Source of the DNA: Salinispora oceanensis
GTDB lineage: Bacteria; Actinomycetota; Actinomycetes; Mycobacteriales; Micromonosporaceae
NCBI RefSeq assembly: GCF_000383575.1
Contig: NZ_KB911579.1
Location: forward strand, 4,425,424-4,489,423
Direction: 5' to 3'
DNA: 64,000 bases
The position numbers were made by a program, and so were the translations under genes. The notes beneath the pieces were generated by a model. The model was not told the origin of the DNA. It saw nothing but the letters and a program-made list of their open reading frames with translations, and did no database searches. Shown here one piece after another: positions 49,375 through 57,180 of the stretch. How positions within the stretch are numbered: the first letter of the stretch is position 1; each line of letters starts with the position of its first letter.

Positions 49375-50985
49375 ATGTCTGGGATCGCGGTGAGCCTCGG
49401 TCCGGAGGCCGATCCGGCTGTCTTCCGACGGATGCTCGCCACCCTGGAGCCACGTGGTGAGGTGACCGAGACCCGGTCCGAGACTGGCCTGCTCACCGGG
49501 GTGCGCCGGCTGCCGGTGGTGGACCGGCAGCGGGCGGTGCAGCCCTGGGTCTCCGCCGACGAGCGGTGGGTGCTCTGCTACGACGGCGAGGTCTTGAACC
49601 ACCATGAGCTGCGCGCGGAGCTGACCGCCCTGGGATGCGGCTTCCGTGGGATGAGCGACACCGAGGTGGTACTCGCCGGATTCCTGCACTGGGGTGAGGC
49701 GATGGTCTCCCGGCTGCGCGGTGAGTACGCCTTTGTGATCGTCGAACGGGCCAGCGGACGGGCGTACCTGGTGCGTGATCCGCTCGGGGTTAAGCCGCTG
49801 TACTGGACCCAGGCCCCGGGCTATCTGCATGTGGCGAGCGAGGTCAAGGCCCTGGTCGGCTTCGGAGCGCCGATCACCGAGGTGCCGCCCGGACACCACG
49901 GGTGGGTGCAGGCCGACGCCGCAGCCTGCCTGCGTCCGTACGTCAACCTGCTCGCCCTCGGCGCGGGGCTACCGACGGTGGACGACCCGGACGAGGCCGC
50001 CCTGCTCGTCCGGGCCGCCCTCACCGACAGCATCCGGGCTCGGCTGGATACCGACCTCACCGTCGGCGTGCTCCTCTCCGGTGGTCTGGACAGTTCACTC
50101 GCGCTGCTACACGCCCGCGAGCTGCACGCGGACTGCGTGGCGGTCACGGTCGGCGTGCCGGAGAGCCCCGACCTGCGCTACGCGCGTCGGCTTGCGAAGG
50201 ACCTTGGGGTTCCGCACGAGGTGGTGGAGCTGCAACCGCGAGACATCCGCCTGGCCCAGATTCGGGAGGCGATTCGGATTTCCGAACTCACCGAGTACGG
50301 CGACATCATCAACGCGGTGGTCTCGGTGCCGCTCTTCCGACGGCTGCGCGAGTTGGGCGTCAAGGTGGCGCTCACCGGCGACGGTTCGGACGAGTTGTTC
50401 GGCGGCTACCCGATGTACCAGCGGGTCGGCCCGCAGGCCGTCCGTCGGCTCCTTCTGCACAAGATCAGCAACCTCGGCCGTACGGAGTTGCAGCGGGTCG
50501 ACCGCACCAGCATGGCGTACGGGGTGGAGGCCCGGGTGCCGTTCCTGGACCCGAGCGTGGTCGAGCTCGCGATGCGGCTGCCGATCGGGCTGAAGCTGCG
50601 CGCGGGGCAGGAGAAGTGGATCGTCCGGCGTGCCTTCGCCGATCTGCTGCCGGGTTACATCCGGCGGCGACCGAAGAACCCGATGTCGTACTCCTCCGGT
50701 CTGCACGAGCGGGCCCGGCTCTACAAGCCGGTCTTCGCCCGGCTGCACCGCTCCTTCCGCTATGACCTGGCCGAGCCGGTGCGCCGGGACTTCGGTCGCG
50801 TGCTGACCAGCTGCGGCAACGACCTGGACCGCGCGATCGCCGCCGGCCGAGCACGCCCGGACTACACGGTGCTGGAGCACGCACGGGACCTGGTCGGCGC
50901 GGCGAAGTGGAACGCGGTGCCGGTCGTACGCCGGCTGGTCGGACCGCGTCGCAGCCGGGGGGACGACGTGTCGTTGCCCGACTGA
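49375..50985 (+). CDS. Asparagine-synthetase-like protein with altered glutaminase site
   Basis: A 536-residue protein. The C-terminal part (about 200-500) is a complete ATP-dependent synthetase with PP-loop SGGLDSS, and GDGSDELFGGYP, RTSMAYGVEARVPFLD. The N-terminal glutaminase domain is altered: MSGIAV replaces MCGIAG, so the nucleophilic Cys2 is Ser2, and the Asn of the NGE loop is Asp70 (YDGEVLNHHE). It may use ammonia, or another nucleophile as in beta-lactam synthetases, or adenylate a carboxyl group for cyclisation. It follows the M15-like gene by 4 nt. ATG 49375 is the only start that gives this N-terminus. Confidence 0.85.
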   Translation: MSGIAVSLGPEADPAVFRRMLATLEPRGEVTETRSETGLLTGVRRLPVVDRQRAVQPWVSADERWVLCYDGEVLNHHELRAELTALGCGFRGMSDTEVVLAGFLHWGEAMVSRLRGEYAFVIVERASGRAYLVRDPLGVKPLYWTQAPGYLHVASEVKALVGFGAPITEVPPGHHGWVQADAAACLRPYVNLLALGAGLPTVDDPDEAALLVRAALTDSIRARLDTDLTVGVLLSGGLDSSLALLHARELHADCVAVTVGVPESPDLRYARRLAKDLGVPHEVVELQPRDIRLAQIREAIRISELTEYGDIINAVVSVPLFRRLRELGVKVALTGDGSDELFGGYPMYQRVGPQAVRRLLLHKISNLGRTELQRVDRTSMAYGVEARVPFLDPSVVELAMRLPIGLKLRAGQEKWIVRRAFADLLPGYIRRRPKNPMSYSSGLHERARLYKPVFARLHRSFRYDLAEPVRRDFGRVLTSCGNDLDRAIAAGRARPDYTVLEHARDLVGAAKWNAVPVVRRLVGPRRSRGDDVSLPD

Positions 50986-50998
50986 GGATGGTCCGGGG

Positions 50999-51029
50999 TT
51001 GACTCTGACACGGTGTCAGGGCCGACCGT
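50999..51029 (+). promoter_or_regulatory. MerR-type promoter with central dyad operator
   Basis: TTGACT at 50999-51004 acts as -35. CTGACAC-G-GTGTCAG (51005-51019) is a perfect 7-1-7 dyad inside a 19-bp spacer. GACCGT at 51024-51029 could serve as -10. The overlong spacer with an internal dyad is the known MerR design; the promoter drives its own merR-type gene. Confidence 0.75.
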
Positions 51030-51038
51030 GGAGGTGCC

Positions 51039-51863
51039 ATGTTCACAATCGGAGACTTCGCCCGGCTCGGCCGGGTATCAGTGCGGATGCTGCGACACTA
51101 TGACCGCATCGGACTGCTGCGGCCGGTCGCTGTTGACGCCCGCAGCGGCTACCGGTACTACACCGCTGACCAGCTGCGCCGGCTCAACCGGGTGATCGCG
51201 TTGAAGGACCTCGGTCTCACGCTGGCCCAGGTACAGCAGGTCCTCAACAATGCGCTGGAGGTCGCGGAGCTACGCGGCATGCTCCGACTGCGCCGGGCCC
51301 AGCTGGCGGCGCAGCTTGCGGCGGACGCCGCGCGGTTGACCCGGATCGAGGCGAGGCTCCGGACGATCGAGAGAGAGGGTCGGATGACCACGCAGGATGT
51401 CGTGCTCAAGGAACTGTCATCGCTGCGCGTCGCGGAGTTGACAGCAACAGCGGCCAGCCACGAGACCACTGACATCGGTCGGGCGATCCAGCCGCTCTAC
51501 CCGGAGTTGTTCCGGCGGCTGGCCGTGGCGGAGGCGTCGCCGACCGGGCCCGGCCTGGCCTATTACGAGGCGGCCGGGGACGGGGAGAAGGTTGTGGTGC
51601 ACGCCGCCATTGAGGTCGCGGTCAGCCCGGATCCGACGCGGGACTTCGCGGTCGTAGACCTGCCGGCGGTGCCGGCAGCGGCCACGGTGATTCACCGCGG
51701 GCCGATGGATGAGGTCGCGGGAACCCTACAGTTGCTGGCTCAGTGGATCGAGGAGAACGGCTGGCGGGCCGAGGGCTACCACCGCGAACTGTACGTGGAG
51801 TACTGCGCCGATGATCCCGCGGCCGGGGTGACGGAGCTACAGCAGCCAGTGACGCGGGCCTGA
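51039..51863 (+). CDS. MerR-family activator with GyrI-like effector domain (BmrR-like)
   Basis: A 274-residue regulator. The winged helix is at 1-70 (FTIGDFARLGRVSVRMLRHY, SGYRYYTADQLRRLNRV). The dimer coiled coil is at about 75-115 (LRLRRAQLAAQLAADAARL). The GyrI-like ligand domain is at 120-270 (IHRGPMDEVAGTLQLLAQWI, GYHRELYVEY). BmrR-type proteins bind many cationic or hydrophobic compounds. The dyad promoter lies just upstream, so it autoregulates. No efflux gene follows; its target may be distant or be the preceding synthetase. GGAGG is 4 nt upstream of ATG 51039. Confidence 0.93.
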   Translation: MFTIGDFARLGRVSVRMLRHYDRIGLLRPVAVDARSGYRYYTADQLRRLNRVIALKDLGLTLAQVQQVLNNALEVAELRGMLRLRRAQLAAQLAADAARLTRIEARLRTIEREGRMTTQDVVLKELSSLRVAELTATAASHETTDIGRAIQPLYPELFRRLAVAEASPTGPGLAYYEAAGDGEKVVVHAAIEVAVSPDPTRDFAVVDLPAVPAAATVIHRGPMDEVAGTLQLLAQWIEENGWRAEGYHRELYVEYCADDPAAGVTELQQPVTRA

Positions 51864-51888
51864 GCCACGCCGGACCGCCGAGCGAGTC

Positions 51889-51922
51889 GTGGGCCGGCTT
51901 CCGGATGAAAGCCGGCCCACGA
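51889..51922. terminator. Bidirectional hairpin between MerR and LVIVD genes
   Basis: 13-bp perfect stem (51889-51901 with 51910-51922), 8-nt loop, between convergent genes. Confidence 0.75.
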
Positions 51923-51960
51923 TGCGTCCGGTCGGGACCGGGCGACGCGGTTGCTCGTGG

Positions 51961-53403
51961 CTACCAGCCGAAGCGACCGGTCTGGGTCTGTGCGTTCAGC
52001 TCTGGGTAGCGGACGAAGTTGGCCGTCCAGGTGCGCCAGTCGGTCAGCCGAAGAACGTCCAGGCCCTTGGTCATGTCGTTGGAGTAGATGTAGCCGTTGT
52101 ACCAGTACGCGGACCAGGATCCGCCGCCGATGAGAACTTCCTCGTCCAGCGGGCCCCGTTCCCAGTAGGCGATCTCGCGGGGGTTGGCCGAGTTGGTGAA
52201 GTCCCAGACCGAGATGCCGCCCTGGTACCACGCCTGAACCATGATGTCCCGCCCGAACACCGGGATCAGCGAGCCGTTGTGTGCCACACAGTTCTCGGTG
52301 TCGGCGTTTTCTCGCGGGATCTTGAAGTAGCTGCCGAAGACCAAGGTGCGATCGTCGCCGCGACCGGCGATGTCGTAGATGGCGTCGGCTCCCCGGTTGG
52401 GGCCGATGGTGTCGTTGCAGGTGGGGGCGCCGCCACCGCCCAGCTCGTCGGTGAAGATCACCTTTGTGCCGGCGTTGTTGAAGGTGGCGGAGTGCCAGAA
52501 GGCGAAGTTCTCGGTGTCCCGGACCCGGTTGATGACCTCGGGTGCTTCCCGGTCCGAGATGTCCATCAGGATGCCGTCACCCATGCAGGCGCCGGCGGCC
52601 AGGTTCTTCGACGGGTAGGCAGTGATGTCGTGGCAACCGCTGGTCGCCGACTTCTGCCCCGGCACGCCCTCGTAGCCACCGTCGGGGAAGAGGTTCGGGG
52701 TGGCCACCACCGCCGCGTCGGTGGGCCGGTGTACCGGCACCTTGACGATGGAGATCGAGTCGTGTGGCGGCGGGCAGCCGACGTACGTGTCCGACGGGCC
52801 GTACGACGAGACGTAGATGTACATCGTCGCCTTGTTTCGGCCGGGCACCAGCGTGTGGGTGTGTGAACCGCAGGCGGTCTGCACGCTCTTCAGGTAGCGG
52901 GGGTTCGCCTTGTCGCTGATGTCGAAGATCTTGATGCCCTCCCACTGGGTCTCGCTTGACGGCACCCTGATGCTGTCGCACGAGTCGTCGCTGCGGGGCG
53001 AGTCGGTGGAGAGGAAGAGCAGGTCGCCGTGGACGGAGATGTCATTCTGCGAGCCCGGACAGAGCACGCGGGAGACGACCGTCGGTGCGGCCGGACGCGA
53101 GATGTCGTAGACAATGAAGCCGTTGTAGTTGCCGGCGAAGGCGTACCGGCCCTGGAAGGCGAGGTCGCTGTTCGTGGCGTCGAGCGGTGTTTCGAGTGGC
53201 AGGTTGGCGACCTGCTTCAGGTTGGGGCTGCTGCGGATCTCGTCAACTCCGGGGATATCCGCGGTGGTGACGGCGCTGGAATTGGTGGTGGCCGCGCTGG
53301 CGTCCTGGGGCGCTGCGGCGACCACGCTCGTCAGGAGAAGGCCGGCCGCGGCCAGGCTCAGTGTGCCGAGCCAGCGGGACCGCGGCGTGCGGGATCTGCT
53401 CAT
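51961..53403 (-). CDS. Secreted LVIVD-repeat beta-propeller protein
   Basis: A 480-residue exported protein. The signal peptide (about 1-38, RWLGTLSLAAAGLLLTSVV) ends with a DASA/A-type site. The rest is built from LVIVD-type propeller repeats: GFIVYDISRPAAP, GIKIFDISDKANP, GILMDISDREAP, GISVWDFTNSANP. Cysteine-bearing loops and HTHTLVPG, CHDITAYPS motifs occur in the family; they may bind metal. The start is ATG 53403, with GAAGGG 8 nt upstream. It is divergent from the DUF305 gene, with which LVIVD proteins are often linked in actinomycetes. The function is not established. Confidence 0.88.
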   Translation of the reverse strand: MSRSRTPRSRWLGTLSLAAAGLLLTSVVAAAPQDASAATTNSSAVTTADIPGVDEIRSSPNLKQVANLPLETPLDATNSDLAFQGRYAFAGNYNGFIVYDISRPAAPTVVSRVLCPGSQNDISVHGDLLFLSTDSPRSDDSCDSIRVPSSETQWEGIKIFDISDKANPRYLKSVQTACGSHTHTLVPGRNKATMYIYVSSYGPSDTYVGCPPPHDSISIVKVPVHRPTDAAVVATPNLFPDGGYEGVPGQKSATSGCHDITAYPSKNLAAGACMGDGILMDISDREAPEVINRVRDTENFAFWHSATFNNAGTKVIFTDELGGGGAPTCNDTIGPNRGADAIYDIAGRGDDRTLVFGSYFKIPRENADTENCVAHNGSLIPVFGRDIMVQAWYQGGISVWDFTNSANPREIAYWERGPLDEEVLIGGGSWSAYWYNGYIYSNDMTKGLDVLRLTDWRTWTANFVRYPELNAQTQTGRFGW

Positions 53404-53649
53404 CGGCGGGGCCCTTCGCGAGGTGTGAGGACTGGCCACACCCTACCGCCGTAATCGCGGGTGTCGATAGCTATTACGGTCGATCGGAGTCGGTTCCGGC
53501 TTGCCCTGGCTCTGGTTGATCTCGGTGGCGAGGCCCTCGGGCTGACGGTCGCCTGCTTCGTTGGGGTGAAACGCGGTGACGCCCGTCACATATACTCTCG
53601 GTTGTCGATGGCTACGATCATCGTGACCTTGACCGCCAGGGGGTGTCGA

Positions 53650-54324
53650 ATGACCGTGCGGGGTAGGTGGGTGCTGGTCGCTGTGGCGACAGTGGCTCTG
53701 GTGCTCGGCGTTGTGGTGTGGCAGGGGGTCGCCCAGGACCGGTCACGATCCGCGGTGCCGGCGGCAACCGGGGGCGGCGACGGTCCCGGTCCGTTGGTCA
53801 TCGTGCCCGGCCGGCCCGGAGAGCCGGCTCGGACTCGCCCTGCCGACGAGGTGCGGGCGAACGCCGACGGGGCGCACAACTCGCTGGATACCTGGTACGT
53901 CCAGATGATGATTCCGCATCACGAGCAGGCGCTGGAGATGTCGGAGTTGGCCCCGGGACGGGCCGCCGATCAGCAGGTGGCGGCGTTGGCTGAGCGGATC
54001 CGGGCCAGTCAGGCGCCGGAGATCGAGGTGTTGCGGGCCTGGCTCGCCGCCCGCAACCTACCGGTGGAGGATCCCGAGCACGATCACAGCACGATGCGTG
54101 GCATGCAGTCGCCGGAGGAGATGCGCCGTCTCGCCGAGTCTCGGGGTGCCGAGTTTGACCGACTCTTCGTGGAGATGATGAGCGATCACCACGCGGGGGC
54201 TGTTGAGATGTCCATCGACTTGCTGAAGGTCGGGGCGGAGCCGGTGCTGCTGGAGTTCGCGAACTCGGTCGCCGTCGAGCAGAACGTTGAGATCAGCCGG
54301 ATGCGGGAACTGCTCGGCCACTGA
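53650..54324 (+). CDS. Exported DUF305 protein
   Basis: A 224-residue protein with an uncleaved or cleaved N-terminal helix (WVLVAVATVALVLGVVVWQG) and a Gly/Pro-rich stretch. The DUF305 body has the two ferritin-like repeats: MMIPHHEQALEMSEL (residues about 92-106) and MMSDHHAGAVEMSIDL (about 177-192), with HHxx(A/M) histidines, and a Met/His-rich centre (HDHSTMRGMQ). Copper or other metal binding is suspected from members in copper-resistance contexts. The start is ATG 53650 with AGGGGG upstream. Divergent from the LVIVD gene with 246 bp between. Confidence 0.9.
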   Translation: MTVRGRWVLVAVATVALVLGVVVWQGVAQDRSRSAVPAATGGGDGPGPLVIVPGRPGEPARTRPADEVRANADGAHNSLDTWYVQMMIPHHEQALEMSELAPGRAADQQVAALAERIRASQAPEIEVLRAWLAARNLPVEDPEHDHSTMRGMQSPEEMRRLAESRGAEFDRLFVEMMSDHHAGAVEMSIDLLKVGAEPVLLEFANSVAVEQNVEISRMRELLGH

Positions 54325-54357
54325 TCGGCCGACGCCGCCCCGGGAACCCGGGTCACG

Positions 54358-55752
54358 CTACTGCCCTGGGGTGGCGGTCGGACTCGGTGACATCGTCGTG
54401 GGGTCGTCGCTCGGGGGCGGTGACGCGGTCTCTGATGGGGAGGGCTCGGGCGTTGCGGAGGTCGGCTGCTCGCTCGGGCTCGGCGATGCGTCCGCCGATG
54501 AGGACATCGACGCCGATGCCGACGCCGACACAGATACCGACGCCGACGCCGAGGCCGATACCGACGCCGTTGGTGTCGGTATCGGCACCTGTGGTGGCTT
54601 GGTGGTGGACCCGTTCGGTTGGTGGGGACGCTGCGGCGCCGAACTGGTGGTCGCAGTGGGCGGCGGCGGTTCCCCGTCGTCAGCTGTCGCCGTCGGCGCT
54701 GACGGCGGGGTCTCGCTCGTCCGGTTGCCCTCGGCAGCGCCGATACCCGCCACCGTAGCCAGGCCGGCGATCGCCACCACCACGGTGGCCACCACCCCGA
54801 CCAGCGCTCCGCGTCGGGCCGGGCGGTACGCGTCAACGACCAGGTTGTCGGTCAGCGTCGTCGGCTCGGCAGTGCGCAGCGCCGCCGAGCCCACCGGGTT
54901 CACTGGTGTGGTCGCCGCTGTGGGATCCGACACCGCGGCGCGGGCGGCTGCGGCCATCGCAGACCCACTACTGAACCGGCCCTCGGGGTTCTTCGCCAAG
55001 GCGCGGCGGACCAGCGCCCGCACCGCCTCTGGGATGTCGTGGGGGAGTTCGGGCGGATCTTCGTCGAGGTGCGCGACGGCGACCTGCAGCGGACTCTCAC
55101 CGGTGAATGGTGGGCTGCCGCTGAGGCAGCAGTAGGCCACCGCTCCGAGCGCGTAGATGTCGGTGGCGCCGGAGACCGGCCGCCCGGCGGCCTGCTCCGG
55201 CGCCATGTAGAGCGCGGTTCCCGGTACGGCGTCGGTGTTGGTGATGCTTGTCACGTTGGTCGATCGGGCCACTCCGAAGTCGACCAGCACAACGGTGCCG
55301 TTCTCCTGCACCACCAGGTTGCTTGGTTTGATATCCCGGTGCACGACGCCGTGGCGGTGCACGGTCTCCAGCGCCTGTGCGGCCTGCTCGACAATTGACA
55401 TCGTTTCGACCACGTCGAGTCGACCGGCGGCCTCGATCCGCCGGGTCAGGGGCTCGCCGGTAACGAACTCCATGATCAGGTAGTTGGCCTGGTCGCCGGT
55501 GGGCAGCTCGTCCGCGCCGCAGTCGAAGACCTGCACCACCCCGGGGTGCCGCAGGGCGGCCATGATCCGCGCCTCGGACCGGAACCGGGCGATGAAGTCG
55601 GGGTCGGAGACGAGCGCTGGGAGCAGCACCTTCACTGCCACGGGTCGGTCCAGGACCAGATCGACGCCCCGCCAGACGTCCCCCATGCCGCCGGTAGCGA
55701 TCCGTTCGTCCAGGCGGTATCGACCGCTGAGCACGACGCCCGATGTCAACAC
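54358..55752 (-). CDS. PknB-like serine/threonine kinase with repetitive ectodomain
   Basis: A 464-residue transmembrane kinase. The kinase domain (about 8-270) has GGMGDVWRG (glycine loop), VAVKVLL, VVHRDIKPSN (catalytic loop), VDFGVA and an APE-like MAPEQ. A membrane helix (ALVGVVATVVVAIAGLATVAG) follows at about 330. The ectodomain is about 110 residues, low-complexity: Pro/Thr-rich, then a run of Ser-Ala pairs (SASASASVSVSASASAS) and Ser/Pro. It lacks PASTA repeats. The start is likely GTG 55752; the frame runs to 55878. Divergent from egtA. Confidence 0.93.
   Translation of the reverse strand: MLTSGVVLSGRYRLDERIATGGMGDVWRGVDLVLDRPVAVKVLLPALVSDPDFIARFRSEARIMAALRHPGVVQVFDCGADELPTGDQANYLIMEFVTGEPLTRRIEAAGRLDVVETMSIVEQAAQALETVHRHGVVHRDIKPSNLVVQENGTVVLVDFGVARSTNVTSITNTDAVPGTALYMAPEQAAGRPVSGATDIYALGAVAYCCLSGSPPFTGESPLQVAVAHLDEDPPELPHDIPEAVRALVRRALAKNPEGRFSSGSAMAAAARAAVSDPTAATTPVNPVGSAALRTAEPTTLTDNLVVDAYRPARRGALVGVVATVVVAIAGLATVAGIGAAEGNRTSETPPSAPTATADDGEPPPPTATTSSAPQRPHQPNGSTTKPPQVPIPTPTASVSASASASVSVSASASASMSSSADASPSPSEQPTSATPEPSPSETASPPPSDDPTTMSPSPTATPGQ
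54509..54569. repeat. GACGCC/GATGCC hexamer repeats in the kinase gene
   Basis: Units of GCCGAC/GCCGAT with occasional ACC changes, about ten in 61 bp. They encode the Ser-Ala/Ser-Val ectodomain run of the kinase on the minus strand. Length variation between strains would be expected. Confidence 0.8.
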
Positions 55753-55947
55753 GCCAACACCGTACCTACCGCGGCGGCGGCGATGCGCCGTGCCGTCCCG
55801 CCGCCGGGCGCCACCCCTATTTCCCCCGAATGCACGGAGTTCGTCTGCTAGACAGAGGGAGGCCGGCCCGCGGGGCACTCACCTTCGTTGGTGATCCGCG
55901 TTACGGTGGCACGGGTCGGACGTCGGCGCGGCGAAGGGGGCCGAACC

Positions 55948-57180
55948 ATGGTGACGTCGCCGGAGGTGGACCACGGAACGGTCCTGACCTCCTCGGCCGC
56001 GGCTGCGGTCCACCTGTCCCGGATCTGTTTCAAGACCGGCCCGCCCCGATGGCTCGGCGTCGAGCTTGAATGGACCGTGCACGATGCCGTTGACCCCGCC
56101 CGCCCGGTCGGGGCCAACCGCCTGCGGGCCGCCCTCGGGCCGCACAGCCCCCGCACCCTGGACACCACGAGCCCCGCCCAGCCGCTGCGGCATGGCGGTT
56201 CCGTCACCGTCGAGCCCGGCGGGCAGGTGGAGATCTCCACCGCGACACATGCCTCGGTCATGGCCCTCGTTACCGCCACCGAAGCCGAGATCGCCGAACT
56301 CACCGCGCTTCTGGGGCGAGCCGGGCTGGTCCTTGGGCCCGGCGGGATCGACGCTCATCGTTCCCCCCGCCCCGTGTTCGAAACCCCGCGGTACCGGGCG
56401 ATGCGCCAGGTCTTCGATCGTCGTGGCCCGGCCGGGCGCAGGATGATGTACAGCACCGCCGGCCTGCAGATCTGCCTCGATGTCGGCGAGGCGGACCAGC
56501 TCGCCGACCGCTGGGCCACAGCGCACGCGATTGGTCCACCCTTGATCGCCGCCTTCGCCACCGCTGGGCGGCACGCCGGGCGAGCGACCGGCTGGGTCTC
56601 GGCCCGGATGGCCGCGTGGCTCGCCATCGACCCGGCGCGGACCCGGGCGGTTTGGACTCCCGAGCAGGGCGCCGCGGATCCGATCGCCAGTTGGACGGCG
56701 TACGTCCTCGCCGCCCCGTTGCTCTGCGTGCGGGACGGGCCGGACTGGACGGCACCGGTGGGCGTCACCTTCGCCGACTGGCTCGCTGGCGCGCTGCCCC
56801 GGCCCCCTACAGTCGACGATCTCGACTACCACGTCAGCACGCTCTTTCCGCCGGTGCGTCCGCGCGGCTACCTGGAGTTGCGCTACCTCGACGCCCAACC
56901 GGAAGACAGTTGGTCCGTGCCGGTGGCGGTGGTCGCCGCGTTGCTCTCCGAGCCGGCTGTCACCCGGGCCGCCCGATCGCTCGTCGGGGCGCAGGCGCAG
57001 CGGTGGATCGCCGCGGCCCGGCACGGCCTGCGCGACGACGCTCTCGCGGCAACGGCCGCCGACCTTTTTGATCTGGCGCTGACCGCGCTGCCCCGGCTGG
57101 GGCTGGCGCCCGCGCTGCACGACGACCTTGACCGAGGCGTACGACGGCGGCGGGAGGCCGCGGGAAGGAGGCGGCGGTGA
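55948..57180 (+). CDS. egtA: Glutamate-cysteine ligase of ergothioneine synthesis
   Basis: A 410-residue GCS2-type ligase that makes gamma-glutamylcysteine, the sulfur donor for the bacterial aerobic ergothioneine pathway. Family blocks are WLGVELEWTVHDAVDPA, VTVEPGGQVEISTATHASV, RRMMYSTAGLQICLDVG, and PRGYLELRYLDAQPEDSW. The start is ATG 55948 with GAAGGGGG 7 nt upstream. Its stop overlaps the egtB start (GTGA). It is the first gene of egtABCD. Confidence 0.93.
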   Translation: MVTSPEVDHGTVLTSSAAAAVHLSRICFKTGPPRWLGVELEWTVHDAVDPARPVGANRLRAALGPHSPRTLDTTSPAQPLRHGGSVTVEPGGQVEISTATHASVMALVTATEAEIAELTALLGRAGLVLGPGGIDAHRSPRPVFETPRYRAMRQVFDRRGPAGRRMMYSTAGLQICLDVGEADQLADRWATAHAIGPPLIAAFATAGRHAGRATGWVSARMAAWLAIDPARTRAVWTPEQGAADPIASWTAYVLAAPLLCVRDGPDWTAPVGVTFADWLAGALPRPPTVDDLDYHVSTLFPPVRPRGYLELRYLDAQPEDSWSVPVAVVAALLSEPAVTRAARSLVGAQAQRWIAAARHGLRDDALAATAADLFDLALTALPRLGLAPALHDDLDRGVRRRREAAGRRRR

